Assembly (NCBI GenBank): GCA_050084515.1
Contig: CM114271.1
Location: forward strand, 31,682,001 to 31,746,000
Length of the DNA stretch: 64,000 nucleotides
From: Blasia pusilla
Lineage: Eukaryota > Marchantiophyta > Marchantiopsida > Blasiales
Direction: 5' to 3'
In this document: piece by piece, positions 1 through 12,200 of the stretch
Numbering within the stretch: the stretch's first letter is position 1
Layout: the number at the start of each line of letters is the position of its first letter
Notes under the pieces: generated by a model
Told to the model about the DNA's origin: nothing
Database searches by the model: none
What the model saw: the letters and a program-made list of their open reading frames with translations, nothing else
Program-made: the position numbers and the translations under genes

Positions 1-1048
1 GCATGGATGACCACCTGCAAACCTCATAACGTTTGATTTTGGTGAATTTTGACTCAAGGCTTGCTAGCGACGGCTTCGAATGGATCGAAGACATGAAATT
101 CAAACGTCCAGCTCAAATATGGAACCCTTGTTATGAACATGTAACATATATCTGTGGATATGCTTCTGTGATTGGTTGTTGGGTATCCCAACTTACAACG
201 ACCCAGCGACTTGCCATGGACTAATTCGATTTGGACCTGGGCAGAATTCGTTAACATCACAGACTTGTAAACATCTAACAGTGCCCATCGCGAAATGACA
301 TGACAAGCCAACGTAGTTAAATAAGAAGTGCCTATATATAGTCGGTTCAGTCGGGTTTATTCGGTGACTCGAATCGTCTATGGTGCGAAATTTTTATTTT
401 TATTTTTGTATTCTCGAATGGTTCGAAATAGATATAATGTCACAATCGAATCGAGTTAATATGTTTCGTTGTACCTGTCAGATTATTCCAGTCCATCGTC
501 CTGATTCCAAAACAAAAAAATACCCGTACGATCGCTAATCAGTATTAAGTAACCTCTCGTTCTTTAGGTATGTGCTTGATTAAGATCTGATACAACTACG
601 TAGGCTTGCGGTGCGTTGATCCCTACCACTGGCACGACTATAGTTTGTTAAGGGGATCAAACGCTTCTGACCTTCATTCAATAGGCAAGTCTTCAAACAC
701 ACGCAGGCTGAACTCCAAGACTTTCGATTCTACTTCAGTCCTGGATCGATTTGTAGCAGGAAAAGTTATCTGACCTGCAATTCACTCCTAGGTTTTCCTA
801 TCCTACGCAGATTTTCTCCGATCGTTTCTTCGATAATTCGATTTTACACTTAACAATTGTAAATTGTAGTTGTAGATTCGACCAACCTTGGATCCACCAG
901 ATCTCTGTCATTTGATTTCGTCTAGCATATCACGTTAGCGCTGGATGAATTATGATAACCTGGTACACGTACAAGTAGCGTTACTTTTGATTACTTTCAT
1001 GGCGTTTCAGCGTACTAATATATTTTCTTGTTTACTGTTTTGGAGCAG
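1..1048. other. No gene recognised; probable 5' intron or flank of the polygalacturonase gene
   Basis: The first polygalacturonase exon I can place starts at 1049 after a splice acceptor. It already lies inside the mature protein, so a 5' exon with the signal peptide and the conserved N-terminal Gly-Asp-rich motif must exist. I searched this stretch for that motif and did not find it. The short open frames at 33-224 and 54-311 have no recognisable content. The missing exon is probably left of the window, which would make this intron sequence. Confidence 0.4.
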
Positions 1049-4000
1049 GCATTTTTGGAGGCTTGGACTGCTGCATGTGCTACAGCGGCCGCTTATGTGC
1101 ATGCACCGTCAGATTATACCTTCAAAGTGTACCCAGTAACCTTCAAAGGTCCTTGCTTGGCGAACATCACTATGAAGGTAATAGCCATCATCTCATAATA
1201 CACTGCTTGCATTTGGCCTTACCTTCTCTTCGACTCAATTTTGAAACCAGATGCGCAAGCCGTCTCAATCAAAGCTGAAATCTCTTGTGTCTAGAGCTCG
1301 ACTGACGCGTGAGAGATGCTGTTGTCGTACGTAGTCCAATCTCTTAACCAGTGTCGGGTTCCCGTGGCTATTCCCTGTTTTCTTCAGTTTCTGCACCACT
1401 CTTCACCATCCAGGTGGGAGGGCGTCCCCGTTGCAGCGGCCACTGGTTCCTGAAGTATACATGTTAGTTTGCTGTCAGTTCACGCTCAAGTTGACACGTA
1501 CAACCGCAAGTATTGTGTGGGTAGTCATCAGCCAATCATTGGAAACTACAATCTTTGAAATAGGGACTGTCACACTACGGTTCCGTTCATATATGTGCTG
1601 TGAATTAGAATTCATGCATGTATCCTCTAGAAAGGTGACAGAGTTGTAGTCGCCAATACGTTCGCGAATATTGCAATGGGCAGTTAGGGTCTGTGTATCA
1701 GTACTCATCGTACTTCCGTGCGTTTGATTCTTCTCTCGAAAAACCTCATGCCAACCTCGGCCAACCAAGCATGTGGAAGCTTATATCCTAGTTCATGGGC
1801 AGTTTATTAAATATTAATTATGTCTGATTGCAATGGATGTAGATAATTCATTCTATGGTATCATCTTGACACTGCAAAGTACTTGGTCTTGTTTAGTGTA
1901 TGATCCTATGAGCTTATATTATGTGCAGTACGGCGATCGTTCAGGGGATCTTGGACGGTCATGGATATGAGATACTGAATGAAGAATCTGTCCATTTGTT
2001 GATCGAACTAGTAAGCGCAAGAGTGACAATCTCACATAAGTATGGGATGGAGTGATTGATGTTGTGCAGATCGATGGCATGCTCATGGCACCCTCGGACC
2101 CTAATGTTTGGTTAAATGCGAGCTCAACTGTGTGGTTAGACTTCAAAAGGGTATCTGTTACCATCCAGGGAAAAGGTACCATAGATGGACAAGGCCAAAC
2201 TTGGTGGGCAAATTCCTGCAAGACCAATTCAAACAATGTACGTACCACGCAGGCCACGATTCTCTTCTTACACCAGATGCGAGGTCCCTATGAATTGTAA
2301 AGATTTCAAATGGAAAACTTTTCCCCATTTACCAGTTGAAGAGTGTAAGTACGTTTCAACACATCCAAAATTTAAGACAAGATTTTTGAAGTTTACAAAG
2401 AATAACCTTGAGGTTTAAACTCAAGCTGTAAATCCACATCCATTGGTTAACTCACGTCAGCCCTTACGGCAGTTCCATACTTGCAGTGGCGATTAGATTA
2501 GCTTTTCAATCTCAATCATCTCTATTTCTCATTTCTTCGTGGGGCGCCGAAGTGCATGGATCCAATCCTCTATGGTCGTAGCCACACTTATAACGGCTCC
2601 CATTTTTTAAGACTAACACGCGCTTGTGATGTCCTTACGCTAGATTTAGTTTTATGCTGTTCTTGTCATGCTTACTTTCTTTTCACTTTTAATCTAAGGT
2701 ATGGTACTGATGTTTTTTGGTCTTGCAGTCTTGCACCTCCGGGCCTACTGTAAGTTTATCTACATCCAATTCTTTTAATAATTAGGAAATATATTTTGTA
2801 TTAAAAAAATTTAGTATACTTTTTAATTTATTAAATCCTAAAATAGTGATAACATTTCTATTTGAAAGTAATTTTATTTCTAAAGTAATATTTCAATAAT
2901 ATCAAACTCCCTTAAATAATTAGCCTTCTCCATAAAATTTTAAACCATACCTACTCTTCCTTTTCCATTCTTCCCATCAAAATAATATTCATGGATAAAT
3001 TGTATAAAGTTAGTTTTAATAAATAAAATAATATTTTTTCATTAAATTTCGTTTTCATTCCCTCAAATGTGAATAAATATGATTATTTAAAAAAATTTAT
3101 TTTTCATTTAAAATTTAAATAAAATCTCTATTTTTTGAAATCTTAGAAGACTCCAAGAATAATAACATTGGTGCTCTTCTAAATATTCTCCTCCTGAATT
3201 AAAATCTAAATGGTACCCAATTCCCTTAATAATTCAACCCTTCCATAAAATTTAAAAAATATGTGTTTCTTCTCTATTAAAATTAAATTCCCTTCCCGTC
3301 AAATTTAAACATGTTATTATTTTTATAGGCTAGGCTATAAAAACATATATGATCTCCGTTAAAGGGTTAAATTTACATGACCATGTTATGCATTCATGAC
3401 TTCCCACATACATTAACTGATTTATTTGTAAAAGACCTTAGTATCAAAACTTCAATGATCCAAGGAATTTCTTCGAGAGAAGGAATTATACTCATGAATT
3501 ATTTTTCAGTTCTTATTGTAGTGTGAATTCAGTTAGCTTCTAGATATCTGGGAATTTTCTTTCATTAATTAAGGTGATTGGTATATTAAAAAATTGATGC
3601 CTTTTGAAACCATTATTCAGTAATTAATAAGAAAACTACATTTTAAGCTTGGTCTATATCGGTACTTATTTTCCTAAAATTCAAAAAATCGTGTATTGAT
3701 ATTTCTATTTTTAAATCTTAATTTTCATACTGAAAAGTAATTATATTCTAATATTTTAACTTGCTGTAACTTATTTTTTAACACAATGCTCAAAATTTGT
3801 AAATAGCTTCTTGGAAAATGGTTCGCTTTTACGGGTGCTCGAAAAGAGTTTAAAATGGCCTAAAGGAGTTTAAACATCAATATACATACCCATCTCGGAA
3901 TTATGAGGTCTTGTATAAATATCGCATGACTTTAATACATTCATCTTGTTAATAATTTCTTGACTAATTTAAAAAAGAAATTAGACTAGTACATATGAAA

Positions 4001-6440
4001 ATCTTATTATTGTTTTAGTTTTGTGCTATGACCTGAAACGTTGAATGACCAACTTTCCCGGTCAGAATCGAGGAAAAGTATTACCGTTTTTCATCACTTT
4101 AATACATTCATCTTGTTAATAATTTCTTGACTAATTTAAAAAAGAAATTAGACTAGTACATATGAAAATCTTATTACTGTTTTAGTTTTGTGCTATGACC
4201 TGAAACGTTGAATGACCAACTTTCCCGGTCAGAATCGAGGAAAAGCATTACCGTTTTTCATCACTTTTCTCGATGCATAGAAGCCCTTTCGTGTCATGTC
4301 TCGGAATGCATAGCATCCGAGGATACGAAAGCAGCTGGGTGCATGCGTAACCCAAGCAAGGTCTATCTCGAGTGAAATGAGTCGAATGCCCACGCTAAAG
4401 AGTCTGCCGGTGTGAAATCCTGGAAGCGTGGACATTCTATTGGGAGTAATCGTTTATTCAAACCGCCACGTATGCACGTTTCTACACACTAACATTCCAA
4501 GAAAGCGAGCTCCTTGACCTTGTTTTGATGAAATTTCCGAGTAAATTTTGTGCTTTTGGACCGGCAGGCGCTCACGTTCGATACTTGCACAAACGTTACG
4601 GTGAAGTACGTGACGATAGTGAATAGCCAACAAATGCATCTTGCGTTCTTAAAGTCATCAGGTATTAAGGTGACTAACGTCAACATATCAGCTCCTGGTG
4701 ACAGCCCCAATACTGACGGCATCCACCTTCAAAGTTCCACCACGGTGACCATAGAAAACACCATCATTGGAACCGGTAGGTTTATGAGATCATCCCGGTC
4801 ACGAATTCGAGTAAACCCTCCTCTTCTGATCTGCCGGATTAAATTTCTCCGACTCTTGTTAGATTGTGTCAAATTCAGAAACTTTGATTTATGGAAGGTA
4901 GAGCAAGTGAAATGTGTGAAATGATTTGGACACGCCACTTTTTATAACTCAACTATGCAAAAGCTCGAATTTAAGTACTATCTTAGTTTCTTGTCCTTAA
5001 GGATGTTATATATTGTATCTCATTTGTCTTTTTTCCTTCATGTTTTGTGCCCCATGCTAGCCTAGCAGTACTTCAGAAACCAGCCCCTTCTCACGCGCTC
5101 TTGGCTATGTTGTACATATGAAATTGCTTCACTTAGTCTGGCAAGAAACATTAATCGATGGAGGCTAGAATTGAGGTGAATATCTCAACAATGTTGGCCG
5201 TTATGGGGACTTCGCAGGTGATGACTGCATATCCATCCAATCTGGGTCTTCTGGAATCACAATAAAGAACGTCACGTGTGGACCCGGGCACGGTATCAGG
5301 TACAAAACCCTGAATTGCAACTTGGCGAGAAGAGTAACGATGAGGCATCCCTAATTCTTACGCTTGTTTTCATTTTTCATCCGCTTGCGTTTGAACCTTT
5401 TCCTTTGTATCTCGTTATCCGACGATTCGAGTTCTGAATGTGCTACGTACGGTGGATGCATGCATGCGGGTGCAGTGTTGGGGGCTTGGGGAAGGCCAAT
5501 GCTTCAGCCACAGTGTCAGATGTGGACGTATACGACATAGTTATCACTGACGCCTCAAACGGTGTCCGGATAAAATCGTGGCAGGTAAGGATCTATCCAT
5601 CACTAGCCGCAAAGAGTGTCAATGTTGAAGCTAACCAATTCCATTTCAAGGACAGTCACTGCCAAGGTTCTTGCTTCCTCTGGACTAGTCAGGGCGTTTC
5701 GATCTGAAGAAGTCACTCGTTTGTCGGTATGTTTTTCCTGCAAGTGAGGCAGTTGAGGAAGTTATAAGTTTGGAAGAAGCACTACACTTTGGTAGCGAAC
5801 GTTCACAAGTTTTGAACAATTTCTTAAAATGTGCCGAAAACGTTTCAACAACTGTTGGAGAGTGTCAATCATCCACTTCCGTTCTGGGTCTCAACCTTGG
5901 TTTTCTCCCTCCACTGCCTCCTACGTTTTTATCACATCATATGGTTCGCAATCTCAGGATTGTTCATTCTAACCTTTTTTAAAAGCTCCCACCTTCTTGC
6001 CATTCCTCGAACTTGAGCATTGCTGCAATGAATGAATTCCGATGGTTGTTGGGTCTAACGATGGACAGTTCTGAATGAGGCAGGGATCGTCAGGAACGGC
6101 GACAGGATTCACTTTTGAGAACATCCGGATGAACAATGTGAAGAACCCAATCGTAATCGATCAGTACTACTGTGATTCCCGCAGTTCTGGATCGTGTGCA
6201 AATTTTACATCGAATGTGGTGATATCCGATGTGATCTTCAAGAACATCACGGGGACGTCAGCATCCAAGGTTGCAGTGAAGCTCTCCTGCAGTGAGACGG
6301 TGGCATGTAAAGGAATCACTCTCGATGTCATAGATCTCGTCCAGACGGGAGGTGAGGCTGCTGAATCCTCTTGTACAAATGCCTGGGGAGTTACCGCTGA
6401 CACCGTCATTCCATCGAGCTGCCTCCAAACATCCTCCTGA
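1049..6440 (+). CDS. Polygalacturonase (glycoside hydrolase family 28), seven exons, 5' end missing
   Basis: Secreted enzyme that cleaves alpha-1,4-galacturonan in pectin. Exons I read with GT/AG borders: 1049-1177, 2070-2237, 2729-2749, 4568-4775, 5218-5299, 5476-5584, 6084-6440 (TGA). They join in frame to 357 codons plus stop, against about 390-400 aa for full plant enzymes, so about 40 N-terminal residues including the signal peptide are missing. The exons carry the four family hallmarks in order: SPNTDGIH (fourth exon), GDDCISI (5218 exon), CGPGHGIS (5299 border) and RIK (5476 exon). These hold the catalytic aspartates, the histidine and the substrate-binding RIK. Earlier landmarks are AFLEAW at 1049 and [11 protein letters not shown] near 2175. 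The C-terminal exon has the paired cysteines usual for plant enzymes. No disabling change is seen. The family call is firm; endo or exo action cannot be told. Confidence 0.93.
2729..2749 (+). other. 21-nt microexon of the polygalacturonase gene
   Basis: Seven codons (SCTSGPT) lie between a TCTTGCAG acceptor and a GTAAGT donor, both phase 0. They bridge the NSCKTN motif of the upstream exon and ALTF of the next, the spacing expected in this family. Without it the Cys-Lys to ALTF segment would be too short. Confidence 0.8.
3929..4267. repeat. Two-copy 167-bp tandem duplication in the third polygalacturonase intron
   Basis: Copy 1 covers 3929-4095 and copy 2 covers 4096-4262, with five bases of a third unit after it. 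I see only two mismatches between the copies (ATTATTG against ATTACTG, and AAAGTATT against AAAGCATT), so the duplication is recent. It lies in a 1.8-kb AT-rich intron (2750-4567) that holds no other recognisable feature. Confidence 0.9.
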
Positions 6441-7419
6441 TTGCTCATCACCATCAACCATTTAATTGTTTGATACCCTACACGTGTACAAGTGAATCAT
6501 TATCTCTCAAGTAGTTGTAGCTGCTTAGGATCTGACGATCGAACTCCTCGAGTGCTGTACATACATTCTTTCTGTAACTTTGATACATTGACCTCTACTA
6601 CATCAGTCGTGCCTGAACTAGGATTACATTACTTTACATTCATCATCCTGTGATTAGATACCCATCGCCATGTCAGGTGGAGTGGCTTGCATTTCTGATG
6701 GGTTCTCCGTCTCTATATTGTGTCTTTCTCTTGAACGAGGCGTGATATCTTGTATCTTGACCGGGGGATCTTAAAAATCGATGCATTTGATGGCCTACCC
6801 CCAATAACTTGAGCGAGCGTAAATTAGATGGGCTATTCACTATGAGGAGGGGTAGGGTCATGGTCAATCTACATTTCATCTACGATACCGTGGCTCGAGG
6901 ATTATTATTGGTGCGATGGTTTGCCAAGTGTAGAAGACTAGTGCAAGTTTGTAATCCCATGCTAGGTATCAATTACCTCCCATAATTAATTTTCAAGATG
7001 AACCTAATTTCTAATGATCCTAGTGATCATTTTCAAAATTCTCAAGTACTATTTCAAACTAATTTCCAATGATTCTAGTGATTGAGAAGGCTAGCCATCC
7101 GAGTGAGTTTGCACGCCAAAGTTTGAGTAACTCGTTTAGTCGGTGTTTGTGTTGGCTAGTTGTCATTTTTCTTTTCATTCCATTGTACATTTTTTGATTC
7201 TCTTTTGAAATGTTATTACCTTTCTTTGTACTTCTTTTAGGTTTATTTTATAATAAAGCGGATATATTGAGTCTCCAATAATAATATAGATATGAAACAT
7301 TCTATCTTGTCGCGCAAGCGCATCTCCATCCCAAACACCTATACTCTATAAGACGGCTAATTCTAGACATTAATAAGTATTATGGACCCCATAAAGAAAT
7401 CCGCAACTCCAACACAAGT
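6441..7419. other. 3' flank of polygalacturonase and intergenic sequence
   Basis: No coding sequence or RNA gene recognised. The first ~150 bases are probably 3' UTR. No classical AATAAA lies close to the stop codon. Confidence 0.5.
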
Positions 7420-7427
7420 CCTAAATT

Positions 7428-7717
7428 CATGGTTGCACCAAAACGGACGAGTCTTTCCTTAGGACGGACATGGGTTCCAAGAGGTGGGACCCACACTTTT
7501 GGTCCATGATGGAAGGCAAGGCAAGGCAAGGACGAGAGGAGCAATTAAGGAGAAGGGAGTGGAGGTGGAGGTGGAGGGAGGAAGAAATGGAGGAGTATGG
7601 AACACGAAGGCAAGTAAGGAGAATGAGAAGGAAAGGAAAGATGGGCCCATACGGAAAAGTCCTTCCTTAGGACGGACATAAGTACACGGACATAGAGTTT
7701 GTCCACATGCAACCTTG
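7428..7717 (-). mobile_element. hAT-like non-autonomous (MITE-type) element, copy 1
   Basis: A 290-bp element whose ends are inverted: CATGGTTGCA at the left, and CAAGGTTGCA when the right end is read inward. It is flanked by 8-bp duplications CCTAAATT (7420-7427) and CTTAAATT (7718-7725), one mismatch. CA..TG ends with an 8-bp target duplication are typical of hAT transposons. The inside has repeated GTCCGTCC/CCTAAGGAAGG motifs near both ends and a purine-rich core, with no transposase. A second copy lies inverted at 24468-24797. The open frames predicted across the purine-rich core are not genes. Confidence 0.82.
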
Positions 7718-7725
7718 CTTAAATT

Positions 7726-8910
7726 ATGCCTCTTATTTATGAAATAAGAAGCTATGGTCATTCAGTCGCCTCTCACTCAAGGGGACCATGTCACTTAGTC
7801 ATTGTCAACAATGAAGGTGCCTAGTCCCTCCACTTTCCAATTCTTTAATGTGTCCAAGTTTTTCAATAAGATTTCACAAATATAACAATCTTTCTCGTGG
7901 AGTATAATGATCCAAAGTCCTCCGAATTTATAGCAAGGACAAAATTGAGTAAAAAATACTTCCTCCCAATACAAAGAGTATGTACAAGGAAACAACCATA
8001 TCATGTATTCATTTGAGCCCATCATTCCACCTAATGAGGATATTAGCCTAGAGCTAGAAGATTTGGAAGCTCTAGATTGATCTTTGAAGAAAAAAACTAG
8101 ATTTAATGTCAAGTCAAAAGATAAAGGAAAATGCTTGTAACCTTCAACTTGAAGGCCCTTGGAGTTTTATGTGTTTTATTTTCTTTCCAATGTAATTCTT
8201 TTTTTTTTCTTTCTATTTGTACATAGTATTAAAGGATGAATGTTTTATCATCTTGTTTCATATGCTCCTATTATATGATCTCGATCGGATCTTTGGTCCA
8301 TTTGTTCTTGGAATTATTTCTAACCTCCTTGCTGGTGGATATCTAACCCAAACTCCAATAATTCAATGGTGATTCTAGACCTAGGTGATTCTATGCACTA
8401 GAAAAAAAGGGCTTGCATATTTTTCATTTGTTCCAAGTATATGCTTTTGCCCTAAAATTTTGTCAACTTTTTTATATGAGTGTTTCCAAAAACCTTGCAA
8501 ATAGCAAATAGATATTCCGAATTAACCAAGTCAAAAACTACGAAGGTCATTCTAGACCTTGATGATTTGATTTTCTAAGAAAAAAGGACTTGTGTATTTT
8601 TTATCTTTTTCCAAATATATGCTCTTGCAAGTCTTGCCCCAAAACTTTGTGAACTCTTTTTAATAACAAGAGTTCACAAAGTGCAGTGAAATACTCATAT
8701 AATATATAAGTTTTTCACAAAACCTTGTACAATTTCATGGCAAATGGAACATCAATTTAGACAAATCTTGTCCTTTAAAAAACTCGGTTTTTCATCTAAT
8801 GTCAATATTTATGGATCAAAGGGTTGAAAATTTGCAAGTATTTCTACATTGGTCTCCCCATCATCAATTTTTTTCATAAATTTTTGGATTTTTTAGGAAA
8901 TATTTTATTC
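7726..8910. repeat. AT-rich gene-free stretch with a diverged ~180-bp direct repeat
   Basis: Sequences near 8368-8490 and 8548-8670 resemble each other: both contain ATTCTAGACCT, an A-run, then a TATATGCT.TTGCC block and a TTTTGTGAAC-like end. The second copy is followed by a short inverted repeat (TTGTGAACTC at 8648 and GAGTTCACAA near 8672). No convincing gene; the - strand open frame 7795-8112 has no recognisable content. Confidence 0.5.
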
Positions 8911-9138
8911 CAAAAATTTTCTATTAATAGAAACAAAGAAAAATAGGTAAAAACCCTAGTTTTTGCCAGTAGTCAACTAGTCGGGAGCCGTAGCGATAGC
9001 GCATTCTCGTATGTCGAGTTATCTCCATGTTCACGTTCCATCGAAGCTCTTCTGTGAGCGCACGGACGGACTAGGCCACTTTGTATCTCAAAGTTTTGTA
9101 AAACTTTCAGTGATTTCGTCACTTTCTGTTTTCTCACA
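8911..9138 (+). repeat. 5' LTR remnant of copia A
   Basis: Matches the 3' half of the 13238-13719 LTR, from the TCTATTAATAGAAA block to the terminal TTTTCTCACA. The first ~250 bases, including the TGTTGGATTC start, are absent. Confidence 0.85.
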
Positions 9139-9150
9139 TGGTATTAGAGC
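9139..9150 (+). other. Primer-binding site of copia A
   Basis: TGGTATTAGAGC directly abuts the LTR end. It is the initiator Met-tRNA complement TGGTATCAGAGC with one C-to-T change. Confidence 0.85.
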
Positions 9151-9210
9151 AGTAGGTTTTCCAGTATTTTGTATCTGGCGATCTAGTGCGTTTGCACAAA
9201 ATCTTGAGAG

Positions 9211-12200
9211 ATGGCTACTTCTTCGTCAGTTCGCGCTCGCCCTCCTCCGCTGGGTGAAGGGAAGTTAGATGGGTCTAACTATACGTTGTCGAAGTTCAAA
9301 ATGAGAACTGTCCTCGAATCATTTGAGATCTGGGAAACGGCCACAGGGGTTGATTCAAATCCACAAGCTAGTTTGAGTTCTGCATGTTCATCTTCATCTG
9401 GGGATATCGATCCTGTTGTATTGTTGGCATGGAGACCCAGAAACGCTGATGCTCTATATGCGATTGTCACGAATGTAACTGATTCTGTCATGACTCCCAT
9501 TCAACATGCAACCACTGTTGCTGAGGCGTGGAACATTTTGAAGAATCAGTATGAAACAAGGAATGAGACTCGGATTCAGAATCTGGACAATCAACTTACG
9601 TCCGAGAAATTTTCAGAAGGATAAAGCGCGGAGCAATTTTTGACAAGGATCAAGAATCTTCAAGATCAGATGGCGTCCGTAGGAATTTCAAAGTCTAGCA
9701 AAGATTTGGCACGTCGGTGCATAAGGATTTTGCCTCCAAGGTATGACAGTTTAGTCACTACACTGAATACTCAAGTAAGACCCACGCCGCTTATTTTGAA
9801 CAATTTAGTGCAATGTTGGTAGAAGAGGAAATGCGCTTCAAAGCAAGAGAGGGAAGTGATGCAACATTTATTGCCAACATATAGAGAGGTAGAAATCAAG
9901 ATTACGGTTCAAATATCAAGAAGAAATTTCCAAGGAAAGCCTTCAAATGCTTTTATTGTGGTAAGATAGGTCATCTTATCAAAGATTGTAGAAAGAGGAG
10001 TTAGGATGAGAAGAACGGTTGTTTAAGACCTAAGAAGGAGTCTGGAAATTCTGTAGAACAAGAAGAACATGAAATAGATGCTTGGGTAGCAATAGAAGAG
10101 TTTTACACACACGCAGAACATTCCACTAAGTTAAAGAGTGAAGATGCATGGGTGCTCGATAGTGGAGCATCTAGGCTTATGACCAATCATAAGGATTGGT
10201 ATAGCTCCTTACAACCGTTACGGGAGCCCATCGTTATTACTGTTGGGAATAATGCAAAGTGCACTGTAGAAGGGAAAGGAAAAATTTCTTTAGTCTCACA
10301 TAAAGGAGATGAAAAGAAGTTAATTGATGTACTGTAGGTACCAGAGTTGAAGCGAAATTTGATTTCAGTGGCAGTATTATCTGATCCTGACCTACAAGTT
10401 CATTTCAAGAAAACCATAGCAATCATTGAGGATGCCAATGGGAAAGTAGTGGGCGAAGGTATACCACGAGGAAATATCTATGCGTTGTATGCTTTCACGA
10501 CAAGTGTAGGTATAGATCTTAGTAGCAGTAAGTTGTGGCATGAAAGATTTGGTCACCTAAGCTTTCCCTTACTAAGTCAGATGCAGAAATCAGGCATGGT
10601 TGTTGATTTACCAATAATTTCTGGAGTGTCAGATACTTGTGAAGCTTGTATGATAGACAAGCAACACCGACAACCATTTCCACAAGAGTCCAGCAATAGA
10701 GCAAAGGCTCCTCTAGAGGTGATACATGCTGACCTCTGTGGTAAAATGAGAACAGTGTCATTAGGTGGTTCTTCCTACTTCTTTTTAGTTGTCGACGATT
10801 ATAGTAGGAAGATGTGAGTGTATTTCCTTCGTGATAAGGCAAGTGCTTTTGGAAAATTTAAAGTATGGCACAAGATGGTTGAGAATGAGAGAGGAAAGAA
10901 GGTACAAAAGCTTCACACCGATCGAGGAGGAGAATTCTTATCAACAGAATTCAAAAAATATTTGGGGGAGCATGGAATCAAGCGACAATTAACCACGGTA
11001 CATATACCACAACAAAATGGAGTTTTTGAGCGTCAAAACCGTACAATGGTGGAGATGGCAAGATGTATGATGAAAGCAAAAGGTTTGACACAAGGATTTT
11101 GGGCTGAAGTTGTTAGTACTGCCGTATACATTCTAAATAGAAGTGCTACCAAGTCAGTGCAAGTCATGACTCCTCATCAATCATACTCACGTAAGGTACC
11201 ATTAGTCCAACATTTCAGGACTTTTGGTAGTGAGTGTTTTGTACATATTCTTGAAGCATCTAGGACCAAGCTGGAGTCCAAGAGCAGGAAGTGCATCTTT
11301 ATGGGATATAGTGATGAGTCTAAAGCTTATCGCTTTTGGTGTCCTGAGGAAAAGAAGATGCTTGTGATTCCTGATGTGGTGTTCTAGGAACAGCCTCGTC
11401 AAGTGGCGGATATCAGTGGTCCGTCCACATTATCATCAAACGAAGAGATAACCCACTAGAGCACACCACCAATGTTTACATCAGATCATCAAGAAGAAGA
11501 ATTTGGTGATGATTATAAAGAGCAACTTGCTCTTCCACTACGGTCGTCATACCCTAAGTGGATAAAGCAGCTCTTGGATGGTAAGGATCCACCAGCAACT
11601 GATGAAGTTGTTACACATCCAAGGAGATCCAAGAGACTAGAGGAGCATAATAGAGCTTCCGCACATCTCGTCAACATGGCCTTGATGACAGAGGTCTTGA
11701 AGGTGGAAGAGCCATCATGCTTGGATGAGGCCCTTGCTCATCCTCAATGGAGAGAGGCCATGTAGATGGAGATGGACTTTGGACTTGGACTTTTGTTGAA
11801 AAGCCAAAGGACAGGAAGATAATACGCACCAAGTGGGTGAACAAGACCAAGTAGAAGTCGGACGGTACATTGGATAAATTCAAAGTGAGGTTGGTTGCAC
11901 AAGGATGCTCACAAATCGAAGGTTTTGACTACTATCAGACTTTTGCTCCTACTGCAAGGATGACAACCATTCGAATTGTTCTAGCGGTTGCCGGAACAAG
12001 ACGTTGGCCTGTATACCAATACGATGTGAAGTCTGCCTTTCTGAACGGGAGTCTCAAGGAGGAGGTATATGTTTCTCAACCATCAGGTTTTGAGACATCC
12101 GGATCAGAAGAGAAAGTTTGTTTACTTCATCGAGCATTGTATGGGTTGAAGCAAGCCCCAAGGATATGGTATCAACGAATAGATACATTCTTTCAAGAGA

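Noticed and set aside
1-1048. First exon of the polygalacturonase gene within this stretch
   Set aside because: No signal peptide followed by the N-terminal G-A-x-G-D-G-type motif and a donor site was found in any frame.
7459-7761. Frames with runs of R/E/G or P/S/F over 7.46-7.76 kb and 24.44-25.0 kb
   Set aside because: They lie within the purine-rich core of the hAT-like elements.
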